From: Salinarimonas sp052380005
Lineage (GTDB): Bacteria > Pseudomonadota > Alphaproteobacteria > Rhizobiales > Beijerinckiaceae
DNA: 64,000 nt
Strand: one strand, 5' to 3'
Assembly (NCBI GenBank): GCA_052380005.1
Contig: JBQTCJ010000001.1
The first letter of the stretch is position 1. The number at the start of each line of letters is the position of its first letter. Below, one piece after another: positions 7,771 through 16,387 of the stretch. The notes under the pieces were generated by a model. That model searched no databases. It saw only the letters and a list, made by a program, of their open reading frames with translations, and had not been told where the DNA came from. The translations under genes and the position numbers were made by a program.

Positions 7771-9054
7771 ATGGCCGAGCCGCGCTTCACGGACCGTTTC
7801 GGGCGACCCCTCGTCGCCGTCACCGGCATGGGGGTGATCACCTCGCTGGGCGAGGGCAAGGCCGCGAACTGGGCCGCGCTCACCGCCGGGCGCTCGGGCA
7901 TCCACCGCATCACGCGCTTCCCCGTCGAGGGCCTGCGCACCACGATCGCCGGGACCGTCGATTTCGAGGGGGCGGAGGACTTCTGCGCGCCAAAGCTCTC
8001 CGAGCGCCTCGCCACCACCGCCGCGACCGAGGCCGTGGAGCAGTCGGGCCTGCCCGTGGGCGACTTCCCGGGCGCGCTCTTCGTCGCCGTGCCCCCGGTC
8101 GAGATCGAGTGGCCGCATCGCCGCGCGCTGGCGGAGGCGTCCGGGCAGGCGGGGGACGTGACCTACGCCGACCTCCTGAAGGCGACCGAGAGCGGCGCCT
8201 TCGCGGAGTGGCACGACCTCTTCCTGTTCGGCACCGTGGCCGATCATCTGGCGGAGCGCTTCGGCACCCGAGGCTCCCCGATCTCGCTCTCGACGGCGTG
8301 CTCGTCGGGTGCGACCGCGATCCAGCTCGGCGTCGAGGCGATCCGCCGCGGCGAGGCACCCGCGGCGCTCTGCATCGGCACCGACGGGTCGGTCCACGCC
8401 GAGGCGCTGATCCGATTCTCGCTGCTCTCGGCGCTGTCGACCCAGAACGCCGTGCCGGAGGAGGCGGCCAGGCCCTTCTCGAAGAACCGCGACGGCTTCG
8501 TCATGGGCGAGGGCGCCGCCGCCCTCGTGCTCGAGAGCGCGGAGCACGCGCATGCGCGCGGGGCGGAAATCCTGGGATACGTCATCGGCGCGGGCGAGAA
8601 GGGCGACGGCTTCCACCGCACCCGCTCCTCGCCCGACGGCGCGCCCATCGTCGCCGCCATCGCCGCGGCGCTGGAGGACGCGGGCATCGGCCCCGAGGCC
8701 GTCGACTACGTGAACGCCCACGGCACCGGCACGCCCGAGAACGACAAGATGGAGGCGATGGGTCTCCTCGCGGTGATCGGCGAGCGGATGAAGACCGTGC
8801 CGATCTCGTCGAACAAGTCGATGATCGGCCACACGCTCACGGCGGCCGGCGCGGTGGAGGCCGTGGTCTCGCTGATGACGATCCGCGAGGGCGTGATCCC
8901 GCCCACCATCAACTACCACGTCCCGGACCCGGCGATCCCCCTCGACGTGGTGCCGAACGTCGCGCGGGAGGCGAAGGTGGGCTGCGTCCTGTCGAACTCC
9001 TTCGGCTTCGGCGGCCAGAACACCTGCCTCGTCCTCTCGGCCGATCCCGCGTGA
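7771..9054 (+). CDS. fabF1XL: Beta-ketoacyl-ACP synthase II-type, catalytically complete (FabF1XL position)
   Basis: A 427-residue KAS condensing enzyme. All catalytic parts are present: Cys177 in STACSSGATAIQ, His317 in VNAHGTGTPEND, Lys349 and His354 in SSNKSMIGHTLTAAG, and the glycine-rich SFGFGGQN near the C-terminus. It condenses malonyl-ACP with acyl-ACP to lengthen the chain, here most likely the AcpXL-bound very-long-chain fatty acid. A 22-bp gap separates it from the cysteine-less paralogue, suggesting a heterodimer. The following fabG starts 17 bp downstream. Confidence 0.9.
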   Translation: MAEPRFTDRFGRPLVAVTGMGVITSLGEGKAANWAALTAGRSGIHRITRFPVEGLRTTIAGTVDFEGAEDFCAPKLSERLATTAATEAVEQSGLPVGDFPGALFVAVPPVEIEWPHRRALAEASGQAGDVTYADLLKATESGAFAEWHDLFLFGTVADHLAERFGTRGSPISLSTACSSGATAIQLGVEAIRRGEAPAALCIGTDGSVHAEALIRFSLLSALSTQNAVPEEAARPFSKNRDGFVMGEGAAALVLESAEHAHARGAEILGYVIGAGEKGDGFHRTRSSPDGAPIVAAIAAALEDAGIGPEAVDYVNAHGTGTPENDKMEAMGLLAVIGERMKTVPISSNKSMIGHTLTAAGAVEAVVSLMTIREGVIPPTINYHVPDPAIPLDVVPNVAREAKVGCVLSNSFGFGGQNTCLVLSADPA

Positions 9055-9071
9055 CCCGCACGGAGCCCGCC

Positions 9072-9827
9072 ATGACCGACCGGACCCGCATCCTCGTCAC
9101 CGGTGGCGCCAAGGGCGTGGGCGAAGCGATCGTGCGCGCCATGGCGGCGGGCGGGCACGACGTCGTGTTCACCTATCGCACCTCCGCCGATCAGGCGCGG
9201 GCGCTCGCCGAGGACGTGGCTGCGGCCAATCCCGGCGCCACCATCGAGCCGCGCCCCCTCGACCTCGCCGACAAGGAGGCGGTCGAGGCCTTCTGCGAGG
9301 CAGTGGAGGGCGAGAGCTGGCTCGGCTTCGTCCACAATGCCGGCCAGAGCTACGACGCGCTCGCCGCGATGATGGCGCAGGACAAGGCGGAAGCCGCGAT
9401 GCAGGTGAACTTCTTCGCCTTCGCGCGGCTGTGCAAGGCGCTCATGCGCCCGATGCTGCGCGCCCGCGCCGGGCGCATCGTCGCCATCGGCTCGGTCGCC
9501 GCGACCCAGGCGAACGCGGGCAACGCCGCCTATGCCGCCACCAAGGGCGCGCTCGCGGCCTATGCCCGCACGCTCGCCATGGAGACCGCCAAGCGCGGCG
9601 TGACGGTCAACGTCATCGCGCCGGGCTTCGTCGACACCGACATGCTCGCACCCTACGCGCCCTATCGCGAGAGCATGGAGAAGCAGATCCCCGCCGGGCG
9701 CTTCTGCAAGCCCGAGGAGGTCGCGGGCCTCGCCGCCTTCCTGATGACGCCGCCGGCGGCCTACGTCACCGGCGCGACGATCCCGATCGACGGCGGTCTC
9801 TCGGCCATGCTCGGCATCCACCGCTGA
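9072..9827 (+). CDS. 3-oxoacyl-ACP reductase FabG-like SDR
   Basis: A 251-residue short-chain dehydrogenase/reductase. NADP-binding TGGAKGVGEAI (residues 10-20), the FVHNAGQ motif near residue 80, the catalytic Ser and Tyr in GSVAATQ and AAYAATKGAL, and the C-terminal TGATIPIDGGLS are all visible. As fifth gene of the AcpXL cluster it probably reduces the 3-ketoacyl-ACP made by the KAS pair. In R. leguminosarum the corresponding place is taken by an alcohol-dehydrogenase-like gene and the acyltransferase lpxXL, neither of which is found here. It is separated by 17 bp from the KAS gene. Confidence 0.88.
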   Translation: MTDRTRILVTGGAKGVGEAIVRAMAAGGHDVVFTYRTSADQARALAEDVAAANPGATIEPRPLDLADKEAVEAFCEAVEGESWLGFVHNAGQSYDALAAMMAQDKAEAAMQVNFFAFARLCKALMRPMLRARAGRIVAIGSVAATQANAGNAAYAATKGALAAYARTLAMETAKRGVTVNVIAPGFVDTDMLAPYAPYRESMEKQIPAGRFCKPEEVAGLAAFLMTPPAAYVTGATIPIDGGLSAMLGIHR

Positions 9828-9906
9828 CGCGCGCTCCCGGCGGCTCGCGCGCGGGCGCGCGAGCTGATAGCCTCCGCGCCTCCGAACGTGTCGTCGAGGT
9901 CCGGTC

Positions 9907-11049
9907 ATGACCCCCTTCGCCCTCTCCGAGGACCACGTCGCCATCCGCGACATGGCCCGCGCCTTCGCCGCCGAGAAGCTGGCGCCGCACGCCGTGCGCT
10001 GGGACGAGGAGAAGCACTTCCCCGTCGACGTGATGCGCGAGGCGGCCGAGCTCGGCATGGGCGGCGTGTACATTTCGGAGGACGTCGGCGGCTCGGGGCT
10101 GGGGCGTCTCGAGGCGGCGCTGATCTTCGAGGCGCTCGCCACCGGCTGCCCGACCGTGTCGGCCTACGTCTCGATCCACAACATGGCCGCCTGGATGATC
10201 GACCGCTTCGGCTCGGACGCCCAGCGCCGGCGCTGGCTGCCCGGGCTCGTGATGATGGAGAGCCTCGCCAGCTACTGCCTCACCGAGCCCGGGGCCGGCT
10301 CCGACGCCGCCGCGCTGAAGACCCGCGCCCGCCGCGAGGGCGACCACTACGTGGTCGACGGCGTCAAGCAGTTCATCTCCGGCGCCGGCGTGTCGGACCT
10401 CTACGTGACGATGGTGCGTACCGGGGACGAGGGGGCGGGGGGCATCTCCACGCTCGTGATCGAGAAGGACACGCCCGGCCTCTCCTTCGGCGCGAACGAG
10501 CGCAAGATGGGCTGGAACGCCCAGCCGACCCGCCAGGTGATCCTCGAGGGCGCGCGGGTCCCGGTGGAGAACCGGCTCTCGGACGAAGGCATGGGCTTCA
10601 GGATCGCCATGGCAGGCCTCGACGGCGGGCGGCTCAACATCGGCGCCTGCTCGCTCGGCGGCGCCGACGCGGCGCTGGAGAAGTCGCTCGCCTACGCCCG
10701 CGAGCGCCGCGCCTTCGGCAAGGCTCTGTCCGACTTCCAGGCGCTGCAGTTCAAGCTCGCCGACATGGCGACCGAATTGGAGGCCTCCCGCAGCTTCCTC
10801 TGGCGCGCCGCCGCCGCCCTCGACGCGGGCGCGCCCGACGCGACGAAGCTGTGCGCCATGGCCAAGCGCGTCGCCACCGACCGCGGCTTCGAGATCGCCA
10901 ACGAGGCGCTCCAGATCCACGGCGGCTACGGCTACCTCGCCGACTACGGCATCGAAAAGATCGTGCGGGACCTCAGGGTGCACCAGATCCTGGAGGGGAC
11001 GAACGAGATCATGCGGGTGATCGTGGCGCGGGGGCTGGTGGGGCGGTGA
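9907..11049 (+). CDS. Acyl-CoA dehydrogenase
   Basis: A 380-residue FAD-dependent acyl-CoA dehydrogenase with full-length architecture: alpha N-domain, middle beta domain with CLTEPGAGSDAAALKT (FAD/substrate loop) and ISGAGVSDLYV, and C-terminal helical domain ending IHGGYGYLADYGIEK and HQILEGTNEIMR. Glu363 of that last motif is in the position of the catalytic base in isobutyryl- and short-chain dehydrogenases, so a short or branched substrate is plausible. The gene is followed 2 bp later by a small CopG-type antitoxin gene. Confidence 0.92.
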   Translation: MTPFALSEDHVAIRDMARAFAAEKLAPHAVRWDEEKHFPVDVMREAAELGMGGVYISEDVGGSGLGRLEAALIFEALATGCPTVSAYVSIHNMAAWMIDRFGSDAQRRRWLPGLVMMESLASYCLTEPGAGSDAAALKTRARREGDHYVVDGVKQFISGAGVSDLYVTMVRTGDEGAGGISTLVIEKDTPGLSFGANERKMGWNAQPTRQVILEGARVPVENRLSDEGMGFRIAMAGLDGGRLNIGACSLGGADAALEKSLAYARERRAFGKALSDFQALQFKLADMATELEASRSFLWRAAAALDAGAPDATKLCAMAKRVATDRGFEIANEALQIHGGYGYLADYGIEKIVRDLRVHQILEGTNEIMRVIVARGLVGR

Positions 11050-11051
11050 GC

Positions 11052-11324
11052 ATGCCGACGAACGAGCGGAGAAAGCCCTGGCCCTCCCTCCCGAGCGACG
11101 CGGCGGCCGAGCGGTTCGTCGCCGCGGCGGACCTGACCGAGTACGACTGGAGCCGGATGGAGCCCGTCTCGCACGAGCTCTCTGCGCGCGATCCGACGAT
11201 CGAGCTGCCGCTGCCTCGTCCTCAGCTGGAACGGCTGCGCGTCGAAGCCGCCAAGCGTGGCGTCCCGACGGAAGTCTTCTTGCGTGAGCTGCTCGCACGC
11301 GCTCTGGCTACGCTGGAGCCATAG
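11052..11324 (+). CDS. CopG/BrnA-like antitoxin, no partner toxin visible
   Basis: A 90-residue protein with the layout of CopG-type antitoxins: an acidic N-terminus with a YDWSRMEPVSHEL segment, then a ribbon-helix-helix DNA-binding half, TIELPLPRPQLERLRVEAA, ending in a helix. Such proteins normally neutralise a RelE/BrnT-type toxin and repress their own promoter. Here the neighbour upstream is acyl-CoA dehydrogenase (2-bp gap) and downstream is aroK; no toxin ORF is seen on either strand nearby. It may be an orphan or an adapted local regulator. Family call is by pattern only. Confidence 0.65.
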   Translation: MPTNERRKPWPSLPSDAAAERFVAAADLTEYDWSRMEPVSHELSARDPTIELPLPRPQLERLRVEAAKRGVPTEVFLRELLARALATLEP

Positions 11325-11394
11325 TAGCGATCGAGACCTCGCCCCTCCCATCCGCCATCATGACAGCCGCCCCCCGCGATGCTATCCATCTGGC

Positions 11395-12057
11395 ATGGCT
11401 GCGCGGCGTGACCAGGACGAGGGGGAGGCGGCGGGGGGCGGGGTCGCTCCCGCGGCGGAGGCCGTCGCGCTGCGCGCGACCGCGGCGACGGCGCGCGAGG
11501 AGCGCGCGCGCGCGGCGCTGGCGGGCCGGCCGCTCGTCCTCGTCGGCCTGATGGGCGCCGGCAAGAGCACGGTCGGGCGCCGCCTCGCCATGCGGCTCGG
11601 CCTGCCCTTCCGCGACGCCGACACGGAGATCGAGGAAGCCGCCGGCATGTCGATCCCCGACATCTTCGAGATCTACGGCGAGGCGCATTTTCGTGACGGC
11701 GAGCGGCGGGTCATCGATCGCCTGCTGCGCGAGGGCGCGATCGTGCTCGCCACCGGCGGCGGCGCCTTCATGGACGACGCGACGCGGCGCGCCGTGGCCG
11801 AGAGCGGCGTCTCCGTCTGGCTGAAGGCCGACCTCGACACGCTCATGCGCCGCGTGCGCAAGCGTACGACCCGGCCCCTCCTTCAGAATCCCGATCCGGA
11901 AGGCACGATGCGCGCCTTGATGGAGCGGCGCTATCCGGTCTACGCCACGGCGGACGTCGTGGTGGAGAGCCACGACGGCGCCCACGAGGAGGTGGTCGAG
12001 GCCGTCGTCGCGGCGCTCGAGGCGCACCTCGCGATACATCCGGGAGACGCGCCGTGA
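11395..12057 (+). CDS. aroK: Shikimate kinase
   Basis: A 220-residue shikimate kinase, the fifth step of the chorismate pathway (shikimate to shikimate 3-phosphate using ATP). The P-loop is GLMGAGKSTVGRRLA, followed by FRDADTEIEEAAG (shikimate-binding Asp) and VLATGGGAFMDD. The first 40 or so residues are an alanine-rich extension seen in many alphaproteobacterial AroK proteins. Start at 11395 (MAARRDQDE) is chosen as the last plausible ATG before the core; the open frame continues upstream into the antitoxin gene. Its stop overlaps the GTG of aroB by four bases. Confidence 0.93.
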   Translation: MAARRDQDEGEAAGGGVAPAAEAVALRATAATAREERARAALAGRPLVLVGLMGAGKSTVGRRLAMRLGLPFRDADTEIEEAAGMSIPDIFEIYGEAHFRDGERRVIDRLLREGAIVLATGGGAFMDDATRRAVAESGVSVWLKADLDTLMRRVRKRTTRPLLQNPDPEGTMRALMERRYPVYATADVVVESHDGAHEEVVEAVVAALEAHLAIHPGDAP

Positions 12058-13226
12058 GCGCAACCATCGCACCGCCCGCCGACGCCCGTACCTCCGGCCC
12101 CGCCCGCGAGACCGTGCGCGTCGTGCTGGGAGAGCGGTCCTACGACATCCTCATCGGCCGCGGCGTGTCCGTCGAGGCGGGCGCGCGCGCCGCGGCGCTC
12201 GGCGCGCGCGCCGTGGCGCTCGTCACCGACGACACCGTCGCCGACCTCCACGGAGAGGCGGTGCGCGCGCGGCTCGAGGAGGCGGGGCTGCGCTGCGAGA
12301 CGATCACCGTGCCCGCGGGCGAGGGCTCGAAGGGCTACGCCACGCTGGCGCGGGTCTGCGACGCGATCCTCGCCTCGCGGATCGAGCGTGGCGACCTCGT
12401 CCTGGCGCTGGGCGGCGGCGTGGTGGGAGACCTCGCGGGCTTCGCCGCCGCGATCGTGCGGCGCGGCGTGCGCTTCGTGCAGGTGCCGACGACGCTGCTG
12501 GCCCAGGTCGATTCCTCGGTGGGCGGCAAGACCGGCATCAACTCCGCCCACGGCAAGAACCTGGTCGGCGCCTTCCACCAGCCGAGCCTCGTCCTGGCCG
12601 ACACCGCCCTGCTCGACACGCTGCCCGCGCGCGAGCTGCGGGCCGGCTATGCGGAGGTGGTGAAGTACGGCCTCATCGACGACGCCGCCTTCTTCGCCTG
12701 GTGCGAGGCGAACGGCGCCGCCGTCCTCGCCGGCGGGCCGGAGCGCGAACGAGCCGTCGCCCATTCCTGCCGCTCCAAGGCGGCGATCGTCGCCCGCGAT
12801 GAGCGAGAGGAGGGGGACCGGGCGCTGCTCAACCTCGGCCACACGTTCGGGCACGCGCTGGAGCGGCTCGCGCGCTACGACCCCGCGATCCTCGTCCACG
12901 GCGAGGCGGTGGCCGCGGGGCTGGCGCTCGCCTTCCGATTCTCGGCGTATCTCGGCCTGTGCGCGCCCGCCGACGCCGAGCGGGTCGCGCGCCATCTTGC
13001 CGCGAGCGGCCTGCCGACCACATTAGGAGCGTTCGCGGGCCTCGCGCCCGACCCCGAGCGCCTGCTCGACGCGATGGCGCAGGACAAGAAGGTCGTCGCC
13101 GGGCAGCTGACCTTCATCCTGGCGCGCGGCATCGGCGCGAGCTTCGTCGCGAAAGGCGTCGACGTCGCGGCGGTGCGCACCTTCCTCGCACGCGAATGCG
13201 CGGGCGAGGCGCCCGCGTCGGCCTGA
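12054..13226 (+). CDS. aroB: 3-dehydroquinate synthase
   Basis: A 390-residue NAD- and metal-dependent enzyme that turns DAHP into 3-dehydroquinate, second step of aromatic amino acid synthesis. Visible motifs include the nucleotide-binding LALGGGVVGDLAGFAAA, QVPTTLLAQVDSSVGGKTGIN (two overlapping parts), and the metal ligand region NLGHTFGHALE. It begins with GTG inside the aroK stop, so aroK-aroB is a coupled operon, the usual alphaproteobacterial order. The next gene, a CorC/CNNM protein, starts 28 bp later. Confidence 0.95.
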   Translation: MSATIAPPADARTSGPARETVRVVLGERSYDILIGRGVSVEAGARAAALGARAVALVTDDTVADLHGEAVRARLEEAGLRCETITVPAGEGSKGYATLARVCDAILASRIERGDLVLALGGGVVGDLAGFAAAIVRRGVRFVQVPTTLLAQVDSSVGGKTGINSAHGKNLVGAFHQPSLVLADTALLDTLPARELRAGYAEVVKYGLIDDAAFFAWCEANGAAVLAGGPERERAVAHSCRSKAAIVARDEREEGDRALLNLGHTFGHALERLARYDPAILVHGEAVAAGLALAFRFSAYLGLCAPADAERVARHLAASGLPTTLGAFAGLAPDPERLLDAMAQDKKVVAGQLTFILARGIGASFVAKGVDVAAVRTFLARECAGEAPASA

Positions 13227-13254
13227 GCGCGCGGGCCATCTCACGAGGAGAAAC

Positions 13255-14559
13255 ATGGACGGCTCGATCTGGGTCTCGATCCTGGCGGTACTCGCCTGCT
13301 TCGTCTTCTCGGGCTTCTTCTCCGGATCGGAGACGGCGCTCACCGCATCCTCGCGCGCGCGCATGCACGCGCTCGAGAAGGGCGGCGACAAGCGCGCCAC
13401 GCTGGTCAACCGCCTTCTCACGGCCCGCGAGCGGCTGATCGGCGGCATCCTCATCGGCAACAACGTGGTCAACACGCTCGCCGCCTCGCTGACCACGGGC
13501 GTGCTGCTCTCGATCTTCGGCGAGGTCGGCATCGTCTACGCCACGATCGTGGTGTCGGTGTTCGTGATCGTGTTCTCGGAGATCCTGCCGAAGACGGTGG
13601 CGATCAACTATCCCGACCGTGTCGCGCTGATCGTGGCCAAGCCCATCTCCTGGATCGTCGCCCTGTTCGGGCCGCTGACCATGGCGACGGAAGCGTTCAT
13701 CCGCGGGCTCGTGAGCCTGTTCGGGCTCAAGCTCGGCGAGAACACCAACGTCCTCTCCGCCACCGACGAGCTGCGCGGCCAGGTCGACCTGCTGCACAAG
13801 GAGGGCGGCGTCGCCAAGGCCGAGCGCGACATGCTCGGCGGCCTGCTCGACCTGCGCGAGCTGGCGGTCGAGGACGTCATGGTCCACCGCACGCGCATGC
13901 GCATGATCGACGCGGACCTGCCGCCGGACGCCATCGTGCGCGAGGTCTTGACCTCGCCGCATACCCGCCTGCCGCTCTGGCGCGGGCGCCACGAGGACAT
14001 CGTCGGCATCCTGCACGCCAAGGACCTCCTGCGCGCACTCGACGCGGTGGGCGGCGAGGCGGCGCGGCTCGACATCGACGCGATCGCGCTCGAGCCCTGG
14101 TTCGTGCCCGACCGCACCTCGCTGCGCGACCAGCTGCGCGCCTTCCTCTCGAAGAAGACCCACTTCGCCCTCGTCGTCGACGAGTACGGCGAGGTGCAGG
14201 GGCTCGTGACCCTCGAGGACATCATCGAGGAGATCGTCGGCGACATCAAGGACGAGCACGACATCGCGGTCTCGGGCGTGCGCGTCCAGGTCGACGGCTC
14301 GGTGAACGTCGACGGCTCCGTGCCGATCCGCGACCTCAACCGGGTGATGGACTGGACGCTGCCCGACGAGGAGGCGACCACCATCGCCGGCCTCGTCATC
14401 CACGAGGCGCAGCTCATCCCCGAGACCGGCCAGGCCTTCACCTTCCACGGCTTCCGCTTCCAGGTGCTGCGCAAGACGCGCAACCGCATCACGCTGCTGC
14501 GGATCAGCCCGCTCGACCTGCTCAAGCCCCGGCGCAGCACGGCGGCGGCGGCGGAGTGA
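13255..14559 (+). CDS. CNNM/CorC family membrane protein (DUF21, CBS pair, CorC_HlyC)
   Basis: A 434-residue protein with the order DUF21 transmembrane domain (about residues 1-180; four hydrophobic segments, with GFFSGSETALTAS near residue 20), two CBS domains (about 205-330, including HFALVVDEYGEVQGLVTLED) and a CorC_HlyC domain at the C-terminus. Members are linked to magnesium/cobalt efflux. It often follows aroK-aroB in alphaproteobacteria, as it does here. It converges with the heparinase-like gene, six bases apart. Confidence 0.92.
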   Translation: MDGSIWVSILAVLACFVFSGFFSGSETALTASSRARMHALEKGGDKRATLVNRLLTARERLIGGILIGNNVVNTLAASLTTGVLLSIFGEVGIVYATIVVSVFVIVFSEILPKTVAINYPDRVALIVAKPISWIVALFGPLTMATEAFIRGLVSLFGLKLGENTNVLSATDELRGQVDLLHKEGGVAKAERDMLGGLLDLRELAVEDVMVHRTRMRMIDADLPPDAIVREVLTSPHTRLPLWRGRHEDIVGILHAKDLLRALDAVGGEAARLDIDAIALEPWFVPDRTSLRDQLRAFLSKKTHFALVVDEYGEVQGLVTLEDIIEEIVGDIKDEHDIAVSGVRVQVDGSVNVDGSVPIRDLNRVMDWTLPDEEATTIAGLVIHEAQLIPETGQAFTFHGFRFQVLRKTRNRITLLRISPLDLLKPRRSTAAAAE

Positions 14560-14565
14560 GCGGCC

Positions 14566-16302
14566 TCAGGCGCGGGTGAGGCGCTCGAAGCGCCAGGCGA
14601 GCGTGCGCACCGCGCCGGTGTCGAACGCCACCACGATCTGGCAGGACTTGCGGGCGCCATCCGTTGCGGAGAGGTAGAGGCTCTCCTCGAGCCGGGCCTC
14701 CAGCCGGCCGTTGCCGTCCGCCGCGGCGTCCGCGCCGCCGGTCTCGAGCACGAACTCCCAGGTCTCGCCGTTCGACAGCCCGAGCAGCACCACCCGCCCG
14801 CCCTGGGTGCGGCGAGCGCGCACGCTCGGATGCAGATGGAACCGCAATGCTGCCGGAGCACCCGGGGCCGCCCCGCTCACCGGCACGAGCCGATCCTCGC
14901 CCCCGAGCCGGTCGCCCGCCGGCGAGAGCGCGAGACGGCGCTCGTGCACGAGCCCGAATGCGGCGGCCCAGCCGTCGTGGCGGGCCTCGAGCACGAGCGG
15001 CTCCGGCCGCTTCGCCTGGACCTCGCCCACACCATCGACGAGGAGCGTCCCGAAGCGCCGCTCCAGGAAGGCCGCGGGCAGCCGCGCGAGGCCCCGCGCG
15101 TCGCTGGTGAAGCGTCCGCAGGACGCCCGGTCGAGGGTGATCGTCGAATGCGCGGCCGTGTCCCGCGCCGCCCGCGCCAGGGGGTCGGTACGCTCGCGCG
15201 GGGCGCCGAGGTTGACGACGAGACGCGCCTCGCCGGACGTCAGCTCGAAGGAGAGGCGGCCCGCCGCCGCCTCGTTCGCCGCGAAGGGCGGCGGGGGTGC
15301 GCCGACGTCCGCGACGAGGACGAGCCCCCCCGCCTGCAGCCGCTCGTAGCCGGAGATCAGCCCGCGCTGCAGCGGGCTCGCACGGCCCTCGTCGTAGAAC
15401 AGCAACGTGGTGAGATGGTCGACCGGCGTCGAGCCGGTGCCGTTGAAGTGGCTCAGCGTCCCGTCGCCGTGTCGCAGGAGCCGCAGCATCGGCGGCATCC
15501 GGTCGATCGCGCGGATCAGCGCCTCGGGCGGATCGACGCCGCGGGCGAGGTAGACCTGCTTGAGCGGAAGGAGATCGAGCAGAAGGTCGAGCACGGCCCG
15601 CGGGTTGCGCCCGACATGGCCGCCGTCGGCGAGGACCTGCCGGTCGAGCTCGCGGGCGAGCACCTTGGTCGCGCCACGCCCGAGCGTCTCGCATCCCTCG
15701 CAGCACAGCCCCGCATAGGCGAGCGCGATCGCCGCCTGCAGCCGCACGATCGGGCGCGGCGCGGCCCGGGCGGCCCGGGCGCAGATGGCGAGATCGCGGG
15801 CGAGGCCGCGCAGGAAGCGCTGGTAGAAGGCGTGATCGGCGCCCTCGACGATCAGCGGCGACTGGCACAGGAAGGAGATCGCCCGCCGCGCCGCCACCGA
15901 CGGCTTGCGCAGAGCCGGCCCGTGCGCCTCGCGCAGGTACTCGTCGACGAGCGCGCGGGCATTGGCGCGGGCGAGCGCCGTATCGGCGGCGCGCAGGTGC
16001 CTGAGCCAGGAGAAGCCGTGCAGGATGTCCGCCCAGCCCTCCGACGGCGGCTCCAGCGCGAAGGGCGAGCGTCCGCCGGTCGCCAGCGTGCGCCCGCCGA
16101 AGACGAAGTAGCCGGCGTAGATGTCGTCGGCGATCGTGGCGTCGCAGGTGCGCATGTCCGGCGGCACGATCACCAGCCGCCGGGGCGTGCGCGCGCGCAG
16201 GCCGCCGAGCCCCATGAGGCTCGCGGTCTCGGCACGCAGCGCGCGCCCGGCTTCGCGCAATGCGAGCCCCGTCAGTCGCCAGCGATCGGGCGCGTCGGTC
16301 AC
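14566..16302 (-). CDS. Heparinase II/III family protein
   Basis: A 578-residue protein with an alpha/alpha toroid-like N-terminal half and a beta-sandwich C-terminal half characteristic of heparinase II/III-like polysaccharide lyases. Recognisable segments include FHGFSW-type text (ILHGFSWLRHLRAADTA), GGHVGRNPRAVLDLL and FNGTGSTPVDHL. Alphaproteobacteria commonly carry one such gene near rsmB or purH; its substrate is unknown. There is no obvious signal peptide, so activity on an imported polysaccharide is not assured. Transcribed convergently with the CorC gene. Confidence 0.85.
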   Translation of the reverse strand: MTDAPDRWRLTGLALREAGRALRAETASLMGLGGLRARTPRRLVIVPPDMRTCDATIADDIYAGYFVFGGRTLATGGRSPFALEPPSEGWADILHGFSWLRHLRAADTALARANARALVDEYLREAHGPALRKPSVAARRAISFLCQSPLIVEGADHAFYQRFLRGLARDLAICARAARAAPRPIVRLQAAIALAYAGLCCEGCETLGRGATKVLARELDRQVLADGGHVGRNPRAVLDLLLDLLPLKQVYLARGVDPPEALIRAIDRMPPMLRLLRHGDGTLSHFNGTGSTPVDHLTTLLFYDEGRASPLQRGLISGYERLQAGGLVLVADVGAPPPPFAANEAAAGRLSFELTSGEARLVVNLGAPRERTDPLARAARDTAAHSTITLDRASCGRFTSDARGLARLPAAFLERRFGTLLVDGVGEVQAKRPEPLVLEARHDGWAAAFGLVHERRLALSPAGDRLGGEDRLVPVSGAAPGAPAALRFHLHPSVRARRTQGGRVVLLGLSNGETWEFVLETGGADAAADGNGRLEARLEESLYLSATDGARKSCQIVVAFDTGAVRTLAWRFERLTRA

Positions 16303-16387
16303 CTCTTCCCCCGTTCGAGGGTGCTCTCGTCGAGGGAACGCGCTCAGCGTTAATGCGGCGTTACCGGAACGGCGCGAATCGTCCGCT

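Noticed and set aside
14563..14582. Short inverted repeat GCCTCA/TGAGGC between the CorC and heparinase genes as a terminator.
   Set aside because: Arms are only six bases, lie partly in the coding end of the heparinase-like gene, and no U-tract follows.
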